Part shown: positions 10,498 through 21,540 of the stretch, piece by piece | Layout: each line of letters begins with the position of its first letter | How positions within the stretch are numbered: position 1 is the first letter of the stretch | Assembly (NCBI GenBank): GCA_038380435.1 | Contig: JAWZYU010000059.1 | Coordinates: 248,001-312,000 of the forward strand | From: Ryuthela nishihirai | Taxonomy: Eukaryota; Arthropoda; Arachnida; Araneae; Heptathelidae | Reading direction: 5' to 3' | Length of the DNA stretch: 64,000 bases | Position numbers and translations under genes: made by a program | The notes under the pieces: model-generated | The model's database searches: none | Seen by the model: only the letters and a program-made list of their open reading frames with translations | What the model was told of the DNA's origin: nothing

Positions 10498-10990
10498 CCA
10501 TACAACAATTGACAATAATCAATTTACTCTATCCGTATTTATGGACTTGGAGAAAGCTTTTGACACCGTTGATCACGAAATTTTAATTAGCAAACTAGAA
10601 AATATTGGAATTCGTGGTGTTGTATTAAAATGGTTTAAAGACTACTTACAGCACGGAACGCAATGTGTTAGTCTTTTTAATACACTTAGTAACCCAAAAC
10701 ATATTTCATGTGGCGTACCACAAGGTTCAGTCCTGGGACCAACCTTGTTTCTGATATTCATAAATGATCTATGTAAATTAAAAATAAATAACTGTATTAA
10801 CACTTTTGCAGATGATACATCATTAACTTTAGGTGCTGATTCTCTGGAAAATCGCCTTTATAACATGAACACTGATCTAAAATGTGTGATGAAATGGTTG
10901 GATTACATTTAAATACGAAAAAGACTAAGTATATTCTATTTAACCTAAAAAAGAATAATATAAAATTTATATTATTAAAAAATTATTTTA
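10498..10990 (+). pseudogene. CR1/Jockey-type LINE reverse transcriptase fragment
   Basis: A piece of a LINE RT of a different lineage from the RTE at 1310. In frame with 10430-10912 the LINE part begins near NNQFTLSVFMDLEKAFDTVD (motif A with its Asp), continues with ISCGVPQGSVLGPTLF (motif B) and TFADDTSLT (motif C, ADD), and reaches MKWLDYI. The frame then breaks, but LNTKKTKYILFNLKKNN follows at once in another frame, so a small indel disrupted it. The fingers and thumb ends are missing. Motif style (GVPQGSVLGP, FADDT) matches CR1/L2/Jockey-group elements. The front of the 10430-10912 frame is SINE-derived and not part of the protein. Confidence 0.85.
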
Positions 10991-11002
10991 TTAAAAAAGC
11001 AT

Positions 11003-11130
11003 AACTCACTGAATGGTCTTGGTGGGATTATCATCTGTCTCCTAACAATTATCCAGTGGGTTCCCTCCCTGAATCTTCTCTGAGACATCGGAGTCTTTGT
11101 GGTCTGGTTATTTAACTCATTTTTGGCAAA
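11003..11130 (+). mobile_element. Diverged SINE-A tail fragment
   Basis: Matches the SINE-A 3' part (CATCTGTCTCC..., CAGTGGGTTCCCTCCC, TCTTCTCTGAG) with many substitutions. It is more diverged than the head at 10294, so the two are probably separate copies rather than one split element. Confidence 0.6.
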
Positions 11131-11136
11131 CACGTA

Positions 11137-11674
11137 CAATCGCTCAAAAAATATCCGAACACTATGGTTGATTACAGAATTCAGAAAAAATATGGCAACG
11201 ATGATTTTAGAGATTTGTGATCTGGCAAACTTCGTGTACTTACACGAAATTGCCAGATCACTAATTTCTAAAAACATCGTTGCCAGTTTTATTTTTACTG
11301 AATTCTGTAATCAACCATAGTGTTCGGATATTTATTTGAGCGACTGTATGTATACGAAGGTTGCCAGATCACTAATTTCTAAAAACATCGTTGCCAGTTT
11401 TATTTTTACTGAATTCTGTAATCAACCATAATGTTCGGATATTTATTTGAGCGACTGCATGTATACGAAGGTTGCCAGATAACTAATTTCTAAAAAAATC
11501 GTTGCCAGATATTTTTTTCTGAAATCTGAAATCAACCATATTGTTCGGATATTTATTTGAACGACTGTATGTACACGGTGGTTACCAGATCACTAATTTC
11601 TAAAAAAGACTATCAGATATATTTTCTGAATTCTGTAATCAACCATAGTGTTCGGATATTTTTTTGACCGACTG
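11137..11674. repeat. TcMITE with four tandem right arms
   Basis: One left arm (from CAATCGCTCAAAAAATATCC) and the centre are followed by four direct copies of the right arm, ending near 11347, 11459, 11569 and 11674. Each ends in a GACTGTA/GACTGCA-like terminus. TA lies at 11135-11136 and 11675-11676, so the multimer is still bounded like one element. Confidence 0.82.
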
Positions 11675-11676
11675 TA

Positions 11677-11955
11677 CCTGTCAGAGGTCAAACTGCCGAA
11701 CCCAAATGCTTTCGAGCAAATTGGTTTTGCGATACGGATTGCTTTCGCTTGTTTAGATGACTACGGGCCACTTCTGAATCTATGTTATGATGGGTTTTCA
11801 TGTGTATTTGCAGGCTGTTACACACATCCGTGGTCAGAATATAAGTTTGTACTTCTATTTCTTTATGAAACTAAATAATATTTTAGGTAATGTTTCAAAA
11901 AATAAATCATTATATATTATCTCAATCGAGTATAGGATTTAACCTTGAAATTTGC
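11677..11955. other. No gene seen
   Basis: The 76-codon frame 11648-11878 starts inside the TcMITE and has no recognisable domain. Confidence 0.4.
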
Positions 11956-11965
11956 AAAAGGAGGA

Positions 11966-12351
11966 GGTTGGGTTTTATACCTCTGAGCGGCACCTTTTTG
12001 CACACCATGGGCTAAATGTCTATGTCACAAAGAACCCGAATGCTCCGAGATGGTTGGGGGAGGGGACCCCTGGAACAGCTGCTGGGAGACAAATGGTAGC
12101 CTCCCGTCAAGGGTCATCCAGTGTGTTCTTTAACGTGCACAGGCTATGGCTCTCCCGCACTCGGGGCCAGGACTTAACGTTCCATCCGACGGACGGCGGC
12201 CTTTCAAAGCTCATCGGTGTCCCTTACTGACCATGGGCAGGGCGGGGAATTTTGCGGAGATAAATCCCAACGCTGAACCAGCTGTGACTCGAACCTGTGA
12301 ACTAAAGATTACAAAACTTGGGACACTACCGACTGAGCCACCCCTGCCCAG
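11966..12351 (-). mobile_element. Full-length SINE-A with target-site duplication
   Basis: Minus-strand copy with tail GGTTGGG at the left and head at the right (GAGCCACCCCTGCCCAG). AAAAGGAGGA flanks it exactly at 11956-11965 and 12352-12361, a 10-bp target-site duplication. Confidence 0.88.
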
Positions 12352-12644
12352 AAAAGGAGGAAGAGGTCTCCAGTGAAATGTTTCAAATTGATGATATATA
12401 CTGAGTGATTGAATTAAACTATGTTACTTTGTAGGTCTGCGGATAAAAACGGTTAGTTGCACAAAGCTGAAATTTGAAGGGGATAATAATCAGGTCATGC
12501 AGAATAAAATGGTAAGTAAAAAATGAAATTCTTATAAAAACAGCCAGCGGGTTGAACGTGGAGCTGTACAGAAAAACCATGCACATTATTTACCAATCAT
12601 TTGTTAGTAAGAGAATACATCACGTGGTTACAGAATGAAAACAG

Positions 12645-13310
12645 AAAGCCATGATGAGACCTGACCCTTTTGTAATAGAGAGTGTGATCATTTTCACTTT
12701 CCCAAACTTTCCAGAAAAGGGAACAGGAAGAGCCGCGACACTGGAACTGAAGGATCGTGCATTATTCGTTAAGCTCTATTTCCAAAATAATAACAAAGAC
12801 ACGAATGCTATAGCCAAATATTGCTTACTGATGAGATGGAGACGCCTTTGAGGAGAATGAGTTACAGAACAGGGCTCAGAATTTTGAAGAAATGGTTATT
12901 AATCGTTATGCCATTGCAGAGGAAGTCTACCGGTTTTGAACACATTGTAAATGGCTAATGCAGTAGTCTTCTCTTAGAGCCAGGGCCGATGTAACACTCC
13001 TGAATCTTGCGTGATCAACTGTCTTCAAGGTCCTACGAAGTGTGTTGCGCTGGTTAATGTACAAAGTGGTATTTTCATGACTTAGGACTGGATAGGATGG
13101 AGCTGGACAACAACTGGCCATGTAACATTTTACGGAGTAAGGAGTCGTACTTCCGGCTAAACAGTATTGTCAAAACTCAGAATTGTTGGGTAAGGGAATC
13201 GTCACATCCTCTGGGGATGATGAAATTTCACAGTATTCTCCACCTGTTATTGTGTGGTGTGTTTTCAATTCTAATATCATCTAGGAACCCTTCTTCTCGA
13301 AGTAGGTCTA
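12645..13310 (+). pseudogene. Decayed DUF4817-type transposase (mariner/IS630-like)
   Basis: In the 12651-12851 frame the segment ELKDRALFVKLYFQNN resembles the DUF4817 helix-turn-helix that precedes mariner-like DDE domains in many arthropod genomes. A frameshift follows and MSYRTGLRILKKWL continues the HTH. Around 13090-13270 (frame 13097-13318) the sequence reads RMELDNNWPCNILRSKESYF then LNSIVKTQNCWVRE, which corresponds to the stretch around the first catalytic Asp (usually SDEAHF) and the following NxQNCRxW motif. Here the Asp position reads Lys (RSKESYF). Several frameshifts and stops separate the pieces and the C-terminal half is absent. The match is from memory of the family pattern, so moderately sure. 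Confidence 0.6.
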
Positions 13311-13319
13311 AGCCATGAT

Positions 13320-13690
13320 CTCCTAACACGTATAACATAAATAAAGCATCTCCAGAGCACAATGCTTTATTTGGTACAGTTTAATGTTATCTCAGTAATA
13401 ATTCAGATACATAGCTCAGTAACATCTTAAATAAGCATTACATTAAAATCATCGCAATCAAATCTATTTCAGTGTCGATTTTCAATAAAATTCGTTCACT
13501 ATTTTCACAGTTCCACAGATTGTAATATTTAACAGCTAAAATGAGAGTTTAAATAATTGTTCTACTAAGTTAATAAAAACTAGTTGAAAAGAAAGCAAAA
13601 CCGTCATACTGAACATTACTAATCCATATAAGAGTGTTTTTAGCAGTTCTTACGATAATTATGTTAATTACCACTAATAATAAATGACAT
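13320..13690. other. No gene seen; AT-rich DNA
   Basis: No recognisable feature before block A begins. Confidence 0.45.
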
Positions 13691-15000
13691 TTTGCAGAAC
13701 AAGCTAACTCGCTAAATGTTTCAGCTTCCACACTAAACGCATATTTTTAAAAATTTGTTGCGTTCGGAAAAGATATTTTGATTTAAATTGATTTGACTGA
13801 GATTTTTGAATTATGAAACATTTTTTATAAAACTCTTATTTAAGGAATTTACCGAATTCTGCAACTGACTTATTATGACATAATATATGACTGCACTTAA
13901 TGATGGAACCGCTTAGTGTACATGTACAGTCGCTCAAAAAATATCCGAACACTATGGTTGATTTCAGAATTCAGAATTTCAGAATTTCTGAAATCAACAA
14001 TAGTGTTCGGATATTTTTTTGAGCGAACGTACTCTGTAGGGACTCATCTGTAAACACCGAGAAGAGATTTGAGGGTGGGATGGATGTTAAAAGGTGGTAT
14101 CACATAACGTACTATTAACGTTCTTATTAAACAAGCCACCGACCAAGTACACTACGACATTAAAATGCTATATTTATTTTTGCGATTAGTCTTTTTAGCG
14201 TTTACCGATTTCAAGAATCATATTTTTTATGTAATATCCCTTGTAATTAAATACTAGTACAGTTAATACTCACTTGGTATGTTGACATTCATACAAAAGT
14301 AAAGATTCCTACACCAAATATGTTAGTAAAATGAAGAGGCCGTTCTGTATGTACAGCGTGTGGGGTGAAGTGTTAAATCCTTCTGATACGTTATATATTA
14401 TAAACTACGTGTTCTAAAATAACAGGTCTTACACTATTATTCTTCATTTTAACGACTTACGTTGGAAGTCACTGAACTGCAATCCACCTTCGACTGAATG
14501 TAGCTTATGTGATTAAACGACTACTCAAAACTACACTAAATGATACTATAATTTATAGTGGTAGCTGTTTTCGCCCTCCTTTAATTACTTTTATCTAGCA
14601 AATAGCACAAGGTAAAAAATGATGATTTAAGGATACGCTGAATTAATATCTTCATTATTACACCGACTGCTTTCAGAATGAAATAAAGATTTCTACCTTT
14701 TCTAAACCATGCATCTTAATCTTTATATACGAGGTGACCTAAATTAAACTGAGAATATTTAAATGAATTTGTAGAGAGAACTCATTGGATATAAGCAATA
14801 TTTTAAATTTGCACATTTCAGATCATTACTGAAGCAATACCTAAAACACTAGGCATCGTGATATACATATGGAAGTAGTGTAATTTTCAATTTCAGAGAA
14901 GATAAAAAAATATCCAGTAAACATGAAATTCATCGCAATTAGCTCAGCTGTTATATCTAGAAATGATCTTGCATGCAGCTTTTGTTTTAACATGCTGCCG
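13690..15000 (+). repeat. Block A copy 1 (segmental duplication, start)
   Basis: Matches 40050-41480 over its length and 21540-22400 in part. Markers include CCGACCAAGTACACTACGAC and AAATAACAGGTC. It marks the left end of the duplication of about 10 kb shared with 40-50 kb. No ORF is conserved. Confidence 0.8.
13927..14029. mobile_element. TcMITE with its middle deleted
   Basis: Only the outer arms remain (103 bp); the inner CTGGCAAC arms and centre are gone. TA flanks it at 13925-13926 and 14030-14031. The orthologous copy at 40345-40502 keeps the inner arms but lost most of its right outer arm. Confidence 0.82.
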
Positions 15001-15164
15001 GAAGCTGCCAGAAGTTTAAAAAAGCGTTCAAAGAAGACTCATTGACTTCGATGGAACGAGTGAAAATCTACAGACACTTATCAAAAGCAGTTTGAACCTC
15101 CTCAGTAGAAATGAGTCCCGAGAACCGGCTGGAGTAATTGTGTCAGATTTATGATACTATAGGA

Positions 15165-15320
15165 GCTGGGTGTTTCACCTTTGAGTGACACTTCTTGTAC
15201 ACAATGGGATAAATGACCTAAAGGCTACACGGACCGAAAAGGCCCAGAGAAAGCTGGGGAAATGGAACCCACGGGTCAACAGCAGACAGATTGAAGCTCA
15301 TATCACGACCATCCAACGGG
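15165..15320 (-). mobile_element. Old SINE-A-like tail fragment
   Basis: Diverged version of the SINE-A 3' part on the minus strand (CACCTTTGAGTGACACTTCTTG at the left compared with the usual CCTCTGAGCGGCACTTTTTTG; ACCATCCAACGGGTT at the right). The paralogue at 41635 is the same insertion. Confidence 0.65.
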
Positions 15321-15435
15321 TTACCAAGCCTCGGCATTATCATCATTATCCTCTATCAAGTCTCGGCGCGCCATCTACCGTATTTACCGTCAATGTTTGC
15401 GCGCCATCTACCGTATTTATCGTCATTCATGTGTG
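15321..15435. repeat. Short minisatellite with CGCGCCATCTACCGTATTTA units
   Basis: Contains two to three imperfect repeats of a GCGCGCCATCTACCGTATTTA unit with a TACCAAGCCTCGGC unit. The paralogous site at 41785-42215 has the same units expanded to about thirteen. Confidence 0.65.
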
Positions 15436-15660
15436 CCATCTAGCGAAATTTTATAATATAGGAGACTATGCGTAAATCTACGGTTTTCGAACAATTGTGC
15501 AGGTCTTAATAAATCATTACTAATATTTTGAAAGGTTGGGAGGGGGGTCCACGGGCTCCATGCCCTCCTCATCTCATAGATCCGGCACTGATATATATAT
15601 AATATAGATTATATTAAATAAACCTGAGAAATATTATTTAATAACAATATTTTATTCAAA
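15436..15660 (+). repeat. Repeated segment shared with 43385-43610
   Basis: Markers TAGGAGACTATGCGTAAA and TTTTGAAAGGTTGGGAGGGG occur in both copies. Confidence 0.7.
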
Positions 15661-15744
15661 AATACTTACATAAGAAACTTACGCACAAATATTAAAATAC
15701 TTATATAAGAAAAATGACGTAAAAACAATTATTTAAAGAGATAC

Positions 15745-16091
15745 CGAGGATGCACTTGATAGGCTACAAGTTCTTTTATGTCAAAGTCAATGTCAGTTGT
15801 GATCCCAGGTATCTGCTCAAGTGCAGTGACCTTAATTCAGTTTTTGAAGTCCCAAATCTCTTTAGTTTGGATATTTTTCTGTTGATAGAAGCTTGAGCTG
15901 TTCTTTCCCGGTTTCTTTTCCACATCCAAAAAATGCATCTGCCTTCAACTCGCATAATGCCATTTCATATTTAGGATCTATGTTTGCAATATCAATATTT
16001 AATGAATTGTTAAATAACATTATAGCATCTTGTACACCAAACAACGTGCCGTTCCTTTGTCCTAAATGAACAAATATTGAACTGTCCATCG
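15745..16091 (-). pseudogene. Possible decayed gene fragment of unknown identity
   Basis: On the minus strand a 75-codon frame (16089 to 15862) begins MDSSIFVHLGQRNGTLFGVQ and contains KYEMALCELKADAFFGCGKE. Past its stop, the neighbouring frame gives RDLGLQKLN, and after a one-base shift VTALEQIPGITTDIDFDIKE and LVAYQVHPRYLFK before a stop near 15740. Amino-acid composition across the frames looks protein-like and the pieces would join with one stop and one indel. I do not recognise the protein. No paralogue exists elsewhere in the window, unlike its surroundings. It could be a processed pseudogene or part of an unrecognised element. Confidence 0.4.
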
Positions 16092-16099
16092 TTCTCGCA

Positions 16100-16500
16100 A
16101 TTCACGATTTCCATTGTAAATATTTCTTTGCTTGCCGCGCGCTCATATTTATGGGTTACTGCTCATAGATAAATAAAATTTCTGCTAATGCAATGGAAGA
16201 TTTGCACACATAAAATATTGTTATTAAAACAAGTTGTCATTATTTGTACCGATTCGCACAACACCAAAGAACGAAATAAACACAAAGTGTCCACTGATTT
16301 TCTGCGAGAGCATGGTTAAAAAGAGAAAGTACAGATAGATTATATTTCAAAAGACAAATCATTCAAATTCAAACTGTTATTTATCCGAAATCCCAGTCCT
16401 AATATAAAAACTCGAATGAAAAATTTCACATTAACTACCACTAAATTTATACAAAAAACTAATTGAAGAAAATACCATTTGTTCAATTTAAATAGAGACT
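16100..16500. other. No gene seen
   Basis: AT-rich sequence private to the first duplication copy, with no recognisable feature. Confidence 0.4.
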
Positions 16501-16504
16501 ACTT

Positions 16505-17343
16505 TTGGGATTGTAACGCTGGAACGGTTCGAAATATTACGATAAGTGTCGATGACTCATATTGCGCCTCCAAACGGTGGGAAAAGTTCCAAGATGGAAT
16601 ATTGCAAGCGATTTATATTGTTTTTTGCAATAGGTAAGTTTTGCGTTGGGTAAAATGCACATGGAACACCGGAAATAACTATCGTTTTATCCGGTAAAAC
16701 ATACCAATGAAACCTGTTTCCACTATATGGTGACAGTGTGGTAGCAGATATATCGCGAAAATGACACGTTTCTGGTATGAAGACCATAAAAGTAATAGCT
16801 TTTTCTTTACGAGTTCATGCCGTTCACATCGTAGAACGTAATAAAAGATGGAATTTAGTACCATGGAACCGCGATATTTTGATCTGCATGCCGATATGTT
16901 AGGGATGAACTAGGAATCAGTGTCTTAGCTGATACCCCATCATTAAAAGTAAATAATTACACAGGAAGCATGCGTTCTGCAGTGTAATATTTAACATCAT
17001 GAAAAAGTAATATTCACCGTTATTAGGAAAGACGTTTGCAAGAGATCCTACATTAAAAGTAATGAGTTTCTATTCGACAAAGTTTATACGCACACAAAAT
17101 AGAGAAAATAAAGACAGGTAAGAAGAAAGTACAGATAGATTCGCAACAGAGACACCTCTGTTGCAAAGAGGAAACACTGTTGATGGAGTCTCACTTCCTG
17201 TCACATGAGGAAATAATGCATTCCAAAACCTCAGTGTCGACGTCATTACCGTATTATTGGAAGGAAATCCAAATTTAAGTGATAGTAAATAAGCTGTCGA
17301 CAAGCACAGTCACGTTTCAGTCATTGCATTTACCGTGCGAATA
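16505..17343 (+). repeat. Block B copy 1
   Basis: Matches 44190-45000 directly and 38705-39480 inverted. It continues after the SINE insertion at 18156-18400 (compare 45000-45227). A minus-strand frame in it (16787-16557) is also open in 44460-44242, but differences are mostly non-synonymous and include an indel, so it is not supported as a gene. Confidence 0.8.
17333..17343 (+). repeat. Left target-site duplication of the SINE-A dimer
   Basis: CCGTGCGAATA; the right copy at 18145-18155 is CCGTCCGAATA. The empty site is present in block B copy 3 at about 44988-44998. Confidence 0.75.
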
Positions 17344-18144
17344 GGGGCGGGGGTGGCTCAGTCGGCAATACCCCAGGCTCGTAATCTGTAGTTCCCAGGT
17401 TCGAGTCCCAGCTGGGTCAGCGTTGAGATTTATCTCCGCAAAATTCCCCTCCCTGCCCATGGCCAGGTTCGAGTCCCAGCTGGGTCAGCGTTGAGATTTA
17501 TCTCCGCAAAATTCCCCTCCCTGCCCATGGCCAGGTTCGAGTCCCAGCTGGGTCAGCATTGAGATTTATCTCCGCAAAAATTCCCCGCCCTGCCCACGGT
17601 CAGTAGGGGACACCGATGGGCTTGGAAAGGCCGTCGTCCGTCGGATGGGACGTTAAGCCGTGGCCCCGTGTGCGGAAGAGCCATACTCTGTGCACGTTAA
17701 AGAACATGCTGAATGGCCTTGACGGGAGGCTACCATCTGTCTCCCAACAGCTGTTCCAGTGGGTCGCCTCCCCCAACCTTCTCTGAGCCTTCGGGGTCCA
17801 TGTGACCTGGCCATTTAGCCCATGGTGTGCAAAAAAGTGCCGCTCAGAGGTAAAACAACTCAACCCAACCCTGCCCATGGTCAGTAGGGGACACCGATAG
17901 ATTTGGAAAGGCCGCCGTCCGTCGGATGGGACATTAAGCCGTGGCCCCGTGTTCGGGAGAGCTATACCTGGTGCACATTAAAGAATACGCTGGATGGTCT
18001 TGACGGAAAGCTACCATCTGTCTCCCAAAAGCTGTTTCAGTGGGTTCCCTCACCCAACCTTCTCTAAGCCTTCGGGGTTCATGTGACCTGGTCATTTAGC
18101 CCATGGTGTGCAAAAAATTGCCGCTCAGAAGTAAAACAATCCAA
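17344..18144 (+). mobile_element. Dimeric SINE-A inserted as one unit
   Basis: Unit 1 (17344 to about 17865) has the tRNA-related head, then a segment of about 75 bp starting CCAGGTTCGAGTCCCAGCTG repeated three times in direct tandem (from about 17396), so it carries three B-box-like sequences, then the normal core and tail. Unit 2 (about 17866-18144) lacks a head and starts inside the core at CCCTGCCCATGGTCAGTAGG, then runs to a tail. An 11-bp duplication with one mismatch flanks the whole 801-bp insert and the paralogous site at about 44988 is empty, so the dimer most likely arrived as one event. Confidence 0.82.
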
Positions 18145-18490
18145 CCGTCCGAATACGATGACGAAGTGAAGAGAGTTCGTGGGATTGCAGTTACCTCCGC
18201 ATTGCTTACCGCGAAACAATAGGAGTATAATAAACCTAGTTGTGTGAGATAAAACGAAACCTTAGTATGCAAATATCGACACGGGCTGTAATCCTTATCC
18301 GCTTCAAGTGTAACCAAGTACTCGGCCACTCGAAAATCATCAGGTAAATCTTGTTAAGTATTGTCCAATCTTCACCACCACACGGAACTTAATGGTTTAC
18401 AACCACTGCTCTATTTATTATTTAATTTTGATATTTTTCACAAGAATGAACTCATCTTAATAAATCAGGTTTATGTTTCAAAAATTCATA
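18145..18490 (+). repeat. Block B copy 1, right part
   Basis: Continues from the dimer insertion and matches 45000-45227 (GAATACGATGACGAAGTGAA). Its last part, to 18490, shows nothing recognisable. Confidence 0.7.
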
Positions 18491-18491
18491 T

Positions 18492-18848
18492 TGTTGACAC
18501 TTTTTTGCACACCATGGGCTAAATGGCCAGGTCACATGGACCCCGAAGGCTCAAAGAAGGTTGGGGGAGGGGACCCACTGGAAAACTGTTGGGAGACAGA
18601 TAGTAGTTTCCCGTCAAGGCCATCCAGCGTGTTCTTTAACGTGCGCAGGGTATGGCTCTCCCACACACGGGGCCACTGCTTAACGTCCCATTCGACGGAC
18701 GGCGGCCTTTCCAAGCCCATCAGTGTCCCCTACTGACCGTAGGCAGGGCGAGGAATTTTGCGGAGATAAATCTCAACGCTGACCCAGCTGGGACTCGAAC
18801 CTGGGTATTACAGATTACGAGTCTGGCGCGCTACCGACTGAGCCCCCC
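18492..18848 (-). mobile_element. SINE-A, tail-truncated
   Basis: Minus-strand copy with a complete head at the right (GGTTCGAGTCC B box; A box altered near GGCTCAGTCGG). The terminal CCTCTGAGCGG and AACCC tail are missing at the left, where it starts TTGACACTTTTTTGCACACC. Confidence 0.82.
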
Positions 18849-21540
18849 TTTTAGTGTACGTTTATACGGTGTGTGGGGCGGGGCGAATGCGAGTGCGTTT
18901 CTCAGACGGCCATGTTAACACTTGCTGGGTGTGTGGGGTGGGGATGAAGGGTGAATAACGCGAAGGAAGATTGAGGTGAAGGGAGGATGGGTGGGTGGAG
19001 GTGGTTGTCACTGCGTTTCCGGGCATCCGCCGGACTTTAAAAAAAATACATCCGACGGAATTTTTAAACAATACGTCGAAAATTTTAAACAATACTTCCT
19101 GTTCTGCTCTACACCTGATAGATTCGTAAAGGACTTTAAATGTTTCATGAACTAATTTTGGATTAAATATGTGGGCCGCTAGCGGAAGTAGTGCAATACC
19201 GGTCCAACACGTGACAGAGGTTGAGCAAGCTCAAAGCACCCGTCGAACTACAAAAATAAGATTAATATCTTGATTTCATATGGAAATCGTATCTGATATT
19301 AAGCTGAGAAAAACAGATGTTTTTTTTTGTTACCGGTACACTTTGATCTTTGCCAAAAGGCCGAGAGGCGATACCAAATAATCTACTTAAATTATTAATA
19401 TTTTCAATAAGCAGAAAATCATAGACGGTAGCTGGCGCGTAAGAATCCAAAAGTCTCTAGGCGAAGTTGCGGTAAAATTGTTAGCGTTTGCAGTAAATCA
19501 GTCGGTTCTCCTGAACGGTTAGTCGAGTTTTTGGAGTCCTTGCGACTGCATGGAGTCCTTGTGGAGTGGCCATTTTGTCCAATATGTGCCAAAAAGTGCC
19601 GCTCATACGTAAAAGAACCCCTCATGCGAGGGATGGAACAAATTTCGTTTTACACTCGTTACCTCCTTAAATCACTCAATCACCCTTGAAACTTTTACCG
19701 AATTAAATAATAGACTGAATTTATGAAAAATTTAAATGCTCAAAACGTCACAATGTTACAGGCAAGTTAACCGTTTTCAACATTAAACCGTAATTATTCA
19801 TAATTTAGTATGTTATATATATATTAAGTAAATACGAGGAAAAAATCGTATTTTTTACGTGGGATAAAGTGGTATACAGCACAAAATCGAGAACGTCCTA
19901 ATCTGGCTGTGAAATGCTCAGCACATCACAAAATTCTGGAACTTTAAAAGTATTCCCTGCCGTAATATATTTGCATAACATCCGTCGTAATAAGAGTACA
20001 CTGAAGTGAACGTTACTGCAACAGTATCACGCCGTGATAAAGGAGTCCGTTGTATTCCATAACTATTCGAAATTGAGGAAATCCTATTTCGACTAAACTT
20101 ACCTGCAGAAATGACTCCTATGTGTCGTTTCGCAGACTCCCGGAAAGCTCTTAATAACACAAATAACGATATCTCCAAAACCAATGAAATCTATTTAAGT
20201 TGAAATCCTAATTTCTATATTCACTACTAACTGCTACAATGCATCGAAAACATTTCTTTCTCATTATACGATGAGACATTTAAAAAAAAATCAACCTTTC
20301 ACGATGAAAGGGAAAGGAATAAAACAGCTTCTATGCTAAAGAATCGATGACCCAACAATGCTTTTACAAGCGTTAACCCGGATACGCCTTTTATTTGTTT
20401 CATCATTAGGATTTCCGTCACGAATTAGTTTTAGCAAGCAGTCAAATCTAACTAATCCTCCTACTTGACGAAAGAGAAGTAAAAGTGGTTAGTTAATATT
20501 CCAGAAGGGAGCGAAGAATTAAACCGTTCAGAAACAGAAGCGATAGGTCAATTGATCATCTCCTTAATTGATCATCTTGCCTTTGAAGAAGTAAGTCACT
20601 GAGCAGATGTTACCGAACTTTTTAAAAACGACAGACAACGGAAGATCTCTCCGTTATACGGAATGAATTTGGTAACGATTTTTTAAATGCAAATTTTACT
20701 GACCTCTGTCGCTTAAAATAATATTTGAGTGGCTATTTTATAATGCGTGATATGGATGTTCCTTACTTTAAGCATAGGAATTTATTAAATTGGAATTATA
20801 ACTTTTTAATGTAACTTCATTTTCACTTTCTCAAACGTCCGATGAAAAACACAAGCATGATTTATTTTAAACAGGTTGAACGTACCCGGTGTTGACTACG
20901 ATCGTTGTTGGTTAGAAATCCCATTTTTGGTTAGAAAATCAAGTCCCTAGCTGCAATGGAACGCCTAAATATTGATTTTTAGAAAGGTGGGGAATCTGGC
21001 AACGGCATCAGTTTTGCGGAAGAAGGTTTACGATTTGCATTTTTCGAATCTCCCAAAAGTTAATACTGCGCCCTCTAACGGCGACGATGTATTCATGTTA
21101 GAAATATTAAATTTTGGCGTTGCTGTGAAGGTTACGAAGTTGACATTGACAATAATAACTTGACCTTTTAGGTTTTAAATACGGGGAAGAATGCATTTTT
21201 TTGTTTTAAAAGAAATTTGTAAGTTTTTAGACATATAAATTCTTTTGGGGTTGGATAGGTATTGATGAAATATTACAATTTGCATTTTCAGAATCTCCTA
21301 AAAGAAATAACTGAGCCCTTATAAAGGAGAAAAAAATATCGAAAAATCCCGAAATTTAAAATGTATTTTGCAAACGATGTAGTTATGTTAGAAATTTTGG
21401 TTGTGGAATATGGGGGTCTTGAAGATTCCATTGACAACAATGCGTTCACCCTACGTCCAAGGTAGGAAACAACGGTTTTAAGCGATAATTGGAAATATCT
21501 TTTTTAGTTGGTACTAATAAAATATTAATTGCATTTTCAG
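18849..21540 (+). repeat. Block C copy 1
   Basis: A 2.7-kb segment matching 45729-48690. It includes a GC-rich stretch (18850-19020) and an internal diverged repeat near 21040 and 21290 (GAATCTCC...AAAAG...GTTAGAAAT). Open frames such as 20972-21163 persist in both copies but have no recognisable domain. The site corresponding to the SINE insertion at 47087 is empty here (ACCTTTCACGATGAAAG near 20295). Confidence 0.8.

Noticed and set aside
10430..10912. A 160-aa protein starting at 10430
   Set aside because: The first 20 or so residues are SINE-derived; only the part from about 10510 is LINE RT, and the frame is broken at its end.
16557..16787. Conserved gene in block B (frame also open at 44242-44460)
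   Set aside because: Differences between copies are mostly non-synonymous, include an indel, and the inverted third copy does not keep the same frame. The sharing is explained by duplication.
20972..21163. 63-aa frame in block C, also at 48119-48310
   Set aside because: Present in both copies of a recent-looking duplication only; no domain, and it overlaps an internally repeated non-coding segment.
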